Assembly: GCF_002283365.1 (NCBI RefSeq)
Contig: NZ_MQWD01000001.1
Location: 683,694 to 747,693 of the forward strand
DNA from: Rubrivirga marina
GTDB lineage: Bacteria > Bacteroidota > Rhodothermia > Rhodothermales > Rubricoccaceae
DNA: 64,000 bases
Reading direction: 5' to 3'
How positions within the stretch are numbered: position 1 is the stretch's first letter; each line of letters begins with the position of its first letter. Shown here one piece after another: positions 58,946 through 64,000 of this stretch. The translations under genes and the position numbers were made by a program. Below the pieces are notes generated by a model. It searched no databases. It was not told where the DNA came from and worked only from the letters and a program-made list of their open reading frames with translations.

Positions 58946-60196
58946 ATGCTCACGTCTCTCGACGTCGCCATCGGCGTCACGTTCTATTTTCTCCTCATCA
59001 GCGTCGTAGTGATGGCGGCGGCCGAGGTCCTGGAGATCGTCTGGAAAAAGAGGACCTCGCTGCTCCGGCTCGGCATCCAGGCGCTCCTCCAGGAGGCGAC
59101 GAAGGCCCGGTTGGCGACGGGCCAGCAGACGGGAGAGGGCCACGCGACCGAGAGCCTCACGGACGCGTTCTACGGGCACCCGCTCATCCGGCCGTTCGGG
59201 TCCGGCGGTGCCGAGACCGCAGCCTGGGTGCGGTGGCTCCGGCGGCGCTTCCGCCTCGGCGACGACCTCGGCCCGGCCTACGTGCCCCCGCGCGACTTCG
59301 CCTTGGCCCTCTTCGACCTCCTCGGGCTGACCGAGCACGCCTCGGGCTCGCTCGGCAAGCGGCTCCGCGACACGCCAGGATGGGCCGGCCCGACGCCGGC
59401 GTTCGACGCCGGCAGCCTGGCTGCGCTCCGCGAGGCGCTCCGCCCGCTCGTCGCCACGGCCGACACGCTCGACGAGGCCGCGCTTCACGTCGAGCGGTGG
59501 TACAACAGCCAGATGGACCAGGTCGCGGGCTGGTACAAGAGGCACGCGCAGAAGGTGGCGTTCGTGCTCGGCCTCGCCATCGCCGTCGGCCTCAACGCCG
59601 ACGCCATCGCCGTCGTCAACGCGCTGACGCACGACGACGACCTCCGCGCGGTCTACGTTGCCGCGGCAGGGGCCTACGTCGAGGAGATGGCCCGGTCGGA
59701 CTCCTCCGCGAGGGCGACACCCCTCGCAGCCGGCCCGGCGGGGACCGACTCGACCGCGGGCTCGACCGACGACCTCGGCGACGCCCAAGCCCGCTACGAG
59801 GCGGCCATCCACGACCTCCGCGCGCTCGGGGTCCCGCTCGGGTGGGAGTTCTCGAACCCGTCAGCCCGGTGGCCTGGCCGCGACGCCACGACGCCGCCCC
59901 CGTCGTGGCGGTCCGTCGCCTGGTGGTGGCTGGCGAAGGTCATGGGGCTGCTGGGCACGGGGATCGCCGTGTCGCTGGGCGCGCCGTTCTGGTTCGACCT
60001 CCTCAACAAGATGATGGTGGTCCGGTCGGTGGTGAAGCCGCACGAGAAGAGCCCGGCGGAGGGCTCCGAGGACCGCCGGCCCGTCAACCCGGAGGTCCCG
60101 GACCTCCGCGTGCTCAACGCCCGCCTCGGTCGTGTCGAGGCCGAGCTGTCCGGCGAGGCGCCCGAGGCGGAGAGCGGCGGCAAGACCAAAGAATGA
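58946..60196 (+). CDS. Membrane protein of unknown function with long soluble loop
   Basis: This 416-residue protein begins MLTSLDVAIGVTFYFLLISV, the first membrane segment. A long soluble part contains ESLTDAFYGHPLIRPFG, PSYI-like PAYVPPRDFALALFDLL and VERWYNSQMDQVAGWYKRHA. Further membrane segments are KVAFVLGLAIAVGLNADAIA and SVAWWWLAKVMGLLGTGIAV, followed by GAPFWFDLLNKMMVVRSVVK. The C-terminal tail is charged. The combination FYGHPLI, WYxxxMDxVxGWYKR and GAPFWFDLLNK is seen in a widespread family that I know only as hypothetical. It follows the secreted protein by 191 bp. No enzymatic site is visible. Confidence 0.78.
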   Translation: MLTSLDVAIGVTFYFLLISVVVMAAAEVLEIVWKKRTSLLRLGIQALLQEATKARLATGQQTGEGHATESLTDAFYGHPLIRPFGSGGAETAAWVRWLRRRFRLGDDLGPAYVPPRDFALALFDLLGLTEHASGSLGKRLRDTPGWAGPTPAFDAGSLAALREALRPLVATADTLDEAALHVERWYNSQMDQVAGWYKRHAQKVAFVLGLAIAVGLNADAIAVVNALTHDDDLRAVYVAAAGAYVEEMARSDSSARATPLAAGPAGTDSTAGSTDDLGDAQARYEAAIHDLRALGVPLGWEFSNPSARWPGRDATTPPPSWRSVAWWWLAKVMGLLGTGIAVSLGAPFWFDLLNKMMVVRSVVKPHEKSPAEGSEDRRPVNPEVPDLRVLNARLGRVEAELSGEAPEAESGGKTKE

Positions 60197-60298
60197 TCTC
60201 GGCGCTAGCAGCGAGCGCCCGTCGGCGCGGTTCGGGCAGACGCACGACTCCCTCTCGGAATCGGTGGTATACCATTAGGGCGCTCACACCCACCGGCC

Positions 60299-61198
60299 AT
60301 GACTCAACCCTGGAAGCTCCTCTGGTACCACTTCGGTGACCTCATCGCTGCGTCCTCCACGCCCCACAGCTCGCAGGGGGTGCTCCGCGCGTCCCTGACC
60401 CAGGCCGACAAGGTCACCTTACAGAACGTGTTCACTCCGGCGACCCGGACCGGCGTTCCGGCGCTAGCCGAGATCTTCCGGACCCACGTGCTTCCGGCCT
60501 ACCATGGGAAGCGCCGGTCCCACGCGAAATGGACGTCATCCGACTTCTCCGGCTTCCGCGTCCAGATCGTCCAGATGCCCGCGAGGTGGGAGAGCGAGGC
60601 GCTCCTCACCCCAGACAGCCTGTATCTGTCGGGCGACGGGCTGGTCACGCCCGAGCTCGCCGACCGCCTCAGCCAGTTTTCCATCGAGATCCAAAACCTT
60701 CCGCCCGAGGCCACTACAGGACAGCACATGTGGATGATGACGACGATGGCCGTCGGCGACGTCCTCACGAGGTGCTACGCAGCCGACCTCGAATCCGACG
60801 GGGCTCAAGCCGACGCCTTCCTCCGCGTCGCCACGGACCGGCTCCGGGAGCACGACCGGGTCGGGACCCCGGACCTCAACGGACTGCGAGGGGAGCTCAC
60901 TGACCGCCGATCCAAGCCGGAGTTTTTCAATGCCGGCCGGTTCGTGACGCTTCCTCCGCGGCCGACGCTCGAGCGGCGGCACACCTTCCTCATGGGAGAG
61001 GGGTCCTCCGACGACGGAACGCTCATTCTCCAGTTCGGGACGAAGAAGAACGAAAGCGAGGGCCTCGTCGAGGCTGCCGGGACGAGCTACAACCCCTGGC
61101 CGTGCGGGGGCTTCACCGACTGCAGCCCCTTCGTACCCGTCGACTGCGACGAGCAAAAGAAACCGATCACCGGCCTCGACGAGACGCCGCGGGTGTGA
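60299..61198 (+). CDS. Hypothetical protein
   Basis: This 299-residue protein begins MTQPWKLLWYHFGDLIAASS and ends KPITGLDETPRV. There is no signal peptide or membrane segment. A helical middle part (HMWMMTTMAVGDVLTRCYAA, AFLRVATDRLREHDRVGT) lies between more mixed stretches. The C-terminus has a Cys-rich patch (NPWPCGGFTDCSPFVPVDCD) that could hold a metal or a disulfide. I do not recognise the family. The gene follows the membrane-protein gene by 102 bp and precedes the sensor kinase by 58 bp, all on the plus strand. The frame is long and has normal codon use for this genome, so it is probably real. Confidence 0.7.
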   Translation: MTQPWKLLWYHFGDLIAASSTPHSSQGVLRASLTQADKVTLQNVFTPATRTGVPALAEIFRTHVLPAYHGKRRSHAKWTSSDFSGFRVQIVQMPARWESEALLTPDSLYLSGDGLVTPELADRLSQFSIEIQNLPPEATTGQHMWMMTTMAVGDVLTRCYAADLESDGAQADAFLRVATDRLREHDRVGTPDLNGLRGELTDRRSKPEFFNAGRFVTLPPRPTLERRHTFLMGEGSSDDGTLILQFGTKKNESEGLVEAAGTSYNPWPCGGFTDCSPFVPVDCDEQKKPITGLDETPRV

Positions 61199-61256
61199 CG
61201 GGCGCCAGGCGGGGCGGACCGATAGCTTCGGACCCCCGCTCACTTCCTGCCCTCAC

Positions 61257-64000
61257 ATGGCGACGTTCCGGCTGTGGCCGGTCGCGGCGCTCCTGTTCGC
61301 CTCCGCTGCCGCGGGTCAACCCACCGCGCTCACCGTCCGCCACCTTACCCCGGCCGACGGGTTGTCGGGTGTGACCGTCGCCGCGTTGGCGCCCGAGGCG
61401 GGCGGGTTCGTGTGGGTCGGGCTGCCGTCCGGGCCCGACCTCTACGACGGGGCCCGCGTCCGCCCGATCGGGGTCTCGCTCCCGGGGCCGCTCCGGGCCC
61501 TCGCGACCGGGCCCGAGGGGGCGCTCTGGCTGGGCACCGACAGCGGCCTCGCGCGCTGGGACGCCGGCGACCCGCCGCTCTCCATCCGTGACCTCGGCGC
61601 GGCCGTCAGCGCCCTCCTGCCCGACGGCGCCGGGATCTGGGCGGGGACCCAAGGCGCCGGGCTCGTCCGCCTCGGCAGCAGGGGCGGGCGACGGCACCGC
61701 CGAGTGACGGGCCACCTCGCGTCCGACACCGTCCGCGCCCTCGCGGCCGTCCCCGGTGGGGCCGTGGTGGCGGCGACGACGGGCGGGCTGAGCCGGGTGG
61801 CCCCAGGCCAGCGACCTCGCCACGCGCGCGCCCTCCGCGACGTGACCACCCTCGCCGCCTCCGGCGACGCCCTCTGGGCAGGTCGCGCCGACGGCACGCT
61901 GGTGCCGTTCGATCCGACCGCGCTCGTGCCGGATGGCCCCGTCCTCGACGTCGGCGCTGGGGTCTCGGTGCTAGAGCCGTCGGCGGTGTATCCCGGGTGG
62001 GCGTGGGTCGGGACGCGGGGTGGCGGGCTGTTTCTCCTCGACGCCCGAGGCGCGAGCGCCCACGCGGTGACGCTCACGCGCGTCCGCGACGGCGACCCCA
62101 TCGCTCGGCCTGAGATCCTCTCCGTTCTCGAAAGCCGAGGCTCGCTCTGGATCGGCACGACGGACGGCGTCCTCCACGCAGACGTGACGCCGCCCCGGTT
62201 CGAAACCATCGCGGCCGACCCCACTCGGCCGGACGGTCTCCGCACGCCGGAAGTCATGTCGGTCTACGCCTCTCGCCGAGACCCCGGCACGGTCTGGGTC
62301 GGGACGGTCCGGGGCGGGCTTCACCGCTACGACCGGGAGACCGGCCAGGCCGAGGCGTGGTTTGGCGACCCAACTCACTCGCTCTCGGTCCCGTTCGCGA
62401 TCCGCGAGGCCTCAGACGGTGCGCTCTGGCTCGGCGGACTCCGCACGACGCTGTACCGGTTCGAGCCCGGCGTCCCGCTCGATTCGATCCCGTTGGCAGC
62501 CGACCCCAGGAGCTACATCACCAGCATCGTCCCGGCCCGGGGCGGCGGGCTCTGGGTGACGACCTCGGCATCCGGCGTCTTCCGCGTCGAGCCGGCGGCG
62601 CGGAGGGTGACCTCGCTGCCCGATATCATGCCCGAGGCGGGGCCAGTGGCGGTCTACCAAGTCGTGGAGCCGACCGACGAGCCCGGCGTGCTCTACGCGA
62701 CGACCTACGGAGCCGGTCTCGTCCGAGTCGATGTAGAGGCTGGCCGGACCGAGCGTGTTCAGCCCCAAGGCTGCGTGCTCGACGACAAGCTGATCGGGCT
62801 CGCCGTCGGGCCCGACGGCGCGCTCTGGGTGGGAAGTGACGAGAACCGGCTCGCCCGCATCGACAGGCAGACCGAGACCTGCCGCGCCTGGGGTCCGGCC
62901 GATGGGGTTCCCAATGGGAGCGTCGGCGGGATCCTCCTGGATGCGCGCGGACGGGTGTGGACGAGCACGATGGCCGGGCTGGCCGTCTTCGACCCGAAGG
63001 CCGAGGTGTTCACCCGGTTCTCGGCGGCCGATGGACTTCCCGAGGGCGCGCTCTACTTCCACGCCCACGATCAGACGCCGGCCGGTGAGGTTCTCGTCGG
63101 GGGCGCCGCCGGGTTCGCGGCGTTCGACCCCCTGGCCGTCGCCATCGACTCGGCGGGGGCGCCCGTCCGACTCACGCGCGTGCTCGTGGATGGCGAGCCG
63201 GTGCCGCTGGCGGAGGCGCGCGGTGGGCTCCGCCTCCGCCACAACCGGAACGACCTCGCCGTCGAGTACGCCGCGCTCGACCTCCGCCAGCCCGAGAAGA
63301 CCCGCTACCGCGTCCAACTCGTCGGCCTCGACGAGGACGCGGCGACGACGGACCGCGCCGACGTCCGCTACGCGTCGCTGCCGCCGGGCCGGTACACGCT
63401 CCGAATCGCGGCCACCAACCGCGACGGCTACTGGAGCGAGCCGACCGAGCTCGGCGTCCGGATCCTCCCGCCCGTCTGGCTGCGGCCGTGGTTCTGGCTG
63501 CTCGTGGCGGGCCTCGTCGGCGCCGTCGGGCTGGCGGCCCACCGGTACCGCGTGGCCCAGCTCCTCCGCGTCGAGCGGACGCGGCGCCGGATCGCCGACG
63601 ACCTCCACGACGACATCGGGAGCAAGATTTCGAGCGTGGCCCTCCGGCTCGAGGCGGCCCAGCGCTCGCCGGCCCTCCCGCCCGACGAGCGCGACCGCCT
63701 CGCCCGCCTCGGCGACACGACGCGCGCCGTCGTCGGCGACCTCCGCGACACCGTCTGGCTCGTCGACGCCGGACACGACGACCTGAGCTCCGTGGCCGAC
63801 CGGATGGAGCAGTTCGCCCGGCACACGCTTGAGGGCGGGCGCGGCGCCGTCGAGCGCGGGCCGGTTCCCAAGGCCCCACTCGGCATGGAGGCCCGGCGCG
63901 ACCTCTACCTCCTCTTTACCGAGGCCCTCCACAACGCCGTCCGCCACGCCGAGGCCGGCCACGTCGCGGTCCGGATCGGGTGTGATGACGGCGCCTTCCG
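61257..64000 (+). CDS. Membrane sensor histidine kinase (Reg_prop/Y_Y_Y, HisKA_3), C-terminus missing at window edge
   Basis: About 914 residues are visible before the right edge. The protein begins MATFRLWPVAALLFASAAAG, a signal peptide. Many Reg_prop propeller repeats follow (EGALWLGTDSGLARWD, GWAWVGTRGGGLFLLD, GSLWIGTTDGVL, GALWVGSDENRLARID), then a Y_Y_Y-like domain (TRYRVQLVGLDE, PPGRYTLRIAATNRDGYW). One membrane segment is WFWLLVAGLVGAVGLAAH (about 742-760). The kinase is of the NarX/HisKA_3 type, with the phospho-acceptor His in RRRIADDLHDDIGSKISS (about 783). The ATPase domain starts with LLFTEALHNAVRHAEAGHV and is cut by the edge. A LuxR-type response regulator would be expected just outside. 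The sensed ligand is unknown; such propellers usually bind glycans. Confidence 0.92.
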   Translation, partial: MATFRLWPVAALLFASAAAGQPTALTVRHLTPADGLSGVTVAALAPEAGGFVWVGLPSGPDLYDGARVRPIGVSLPGPLRALATGPEGALWLGTDSGLARWDAGDPPLSIRDLGAAVSALLPDGAGIWAGTQGAGLVRLGSRGGRRHRRVTGHLASDTVRALAAVPGGAVVAATTGGLSRVAPGQRPRHARALRDVTTLAASGDALWAGRADGTLVPFDPTALVPDGPVLDVGAGVSVLEPSAVYPGWAWVGTRGGGLFLLDARGASAHAVTLTRVRDGDPIARPEILSVLESRGSLWIGTTDGVLHADVTPPRFETIAADPTRPDGLRTPEVMSVYASRRDPGTVWVGTVRGGLHRYDRETGQAEAWFGDPTHSLSVPFAIREASDGALWLGGLRTTLYRFEPGVPLDSIPLAADPRSYITSIVPARGGGLWVTTSASGVFRVEPAARRVTSLPDIMPEAGPVAVYQVVEPTDEPGVLYATTYGAGLVRVDVEAGRTERVQPQGCVLDDKLIGLAVGPDGALWVGSDENRLARIDRQTETCRAWGPADGVPNGSVGGILLDARGRVWTSTMAGLAVFDPKAEVFTRFSAADGLPEGALYFHAHDQTPAGEVLVGGAAGFAAFDPLAVAIDSAGAPVRLTRVLVDGEPVPLAEARGGLRLRHNRNDLAVEYAALDLRQPEKTRYRVQLVGLDEDAATTDRADVRYASLPPGRYTLRIAATNRDGYWSEPTELGVRILPPVWLRPWFWLLVAGLVGAVGLAAHRYRVAQLLRVERTRRRIADDLHDDIGSKISSVALRLEAAQRSPALPPDERDRLARLGDTTRAVVGDLRDTVWLVDAGHDDLSSVADRMEQFARHTLEGGRGAVERGPVPKAPLGMEARRDLYLLFTEALHNAVRHAEAGHVAVRIGCDDGAF

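Noticed and set aside
1-64000. CRISPR array, tRNA, rRNA, insertion sequence or prophage
   Set aside because: I found no regularly spaced repeats, no tRNA-like cloverleaf, no rRNA stretch and no transposase, integrase or phage gene.

Overview
The window is about 64 kb of very GC-rich bacterial DNA. It carries a SusC/RagA-type TonB-linked receptor, a hybrid two-component AraC regulator, C-terminal tails like those of type IX secretion cargo, a DUF5916 outer-membrane protein and DUF6090-like membrane proteins. Start codons mostly lack a Shine-Dalgarno sequence. This points to the Bacteroidota/Rhodothermota side of the tree, most likely a Rubricoccaceae (Rubrivirga-like) organism. That placement is inferred from gene content; no rRNA gene is present. 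I see no tRNA or rRNA gene, CRISPR array, insertion sequence or prophage.

Region 1 (1-12.1 kb, minus strand) is a carbohydrate/glycerol block: glpK, glpD and a GTGA-coupled small ORF, then a secreted debranching-type glycoside hydrolase, a CRTAC1/ASPIC repeat lipoprotein, a free-standing TonB-plug lipoprotein and a SusC receptor that runs off the left edge. LacI-type operator sequences lie in front of both the hydrolase and the susC gene. Region 2 (12.1-19.3 kb) is mixed: a DUF4177 protein, a beta-barrel-like protein, a GH13 alpha-glucosidase, a DUF1440 protein, a D-2-hydroxyacid dehydrogenase, a DUF6090-like protein and a zinc alcohol dehydrogenase.

Region 3 (19.5-27.5 kb, minus) is the most unusual unit. 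Two FIST sensor proteins, a soluble multi-sensor histidine kinase and four single-pass DUF6090-like membrane proteins are arranged head to tail, with 4-nt stop/start overlaps from the second FIST gene onward. The last membrane gene is frameshifted and shortened. No response regulator is present in the unit.

Region 4 (27.6-39.3 kb, minus) is a run of exported and metabolic genes: a DUF5916 protein, an esterase, four SnoaL/NTF2-like proteins (one fused to TPRs), an MFS and an APC transporter, an SDR, a RidA-like protein, a cupin and a REC-only regulator. It sits next to a 1473-residue hybrid histidine kinase/AraC regulator (39.6-44.0 kb). CGCAAC repeats lie between the REC gene and the hybrid kinase.

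Region 5 (44.2-52.0 kb, mainly plus) is a formate dehydrogenase island: a large FeS-rich catalytic subunit, DUF1641, fdhD, an SLC13 transporter, a DUF7009-like protein and mobA, plus a DUF421 protein on the other strand. Region 6 (52.1-64 kb) holds a nucleotide pyrophosphatase-like phosphodiesterase, a di-haem peroxidase, ahcY, a truncated ECF sigma factor, a secreted T9SS-type protein, two unknown proteins and a second ligand-sensing histidine kinase cut by the right edge. A recurrent hairpin with stem CCGCCTCGG/CCGAGGCGG follows several stop codons through the window.
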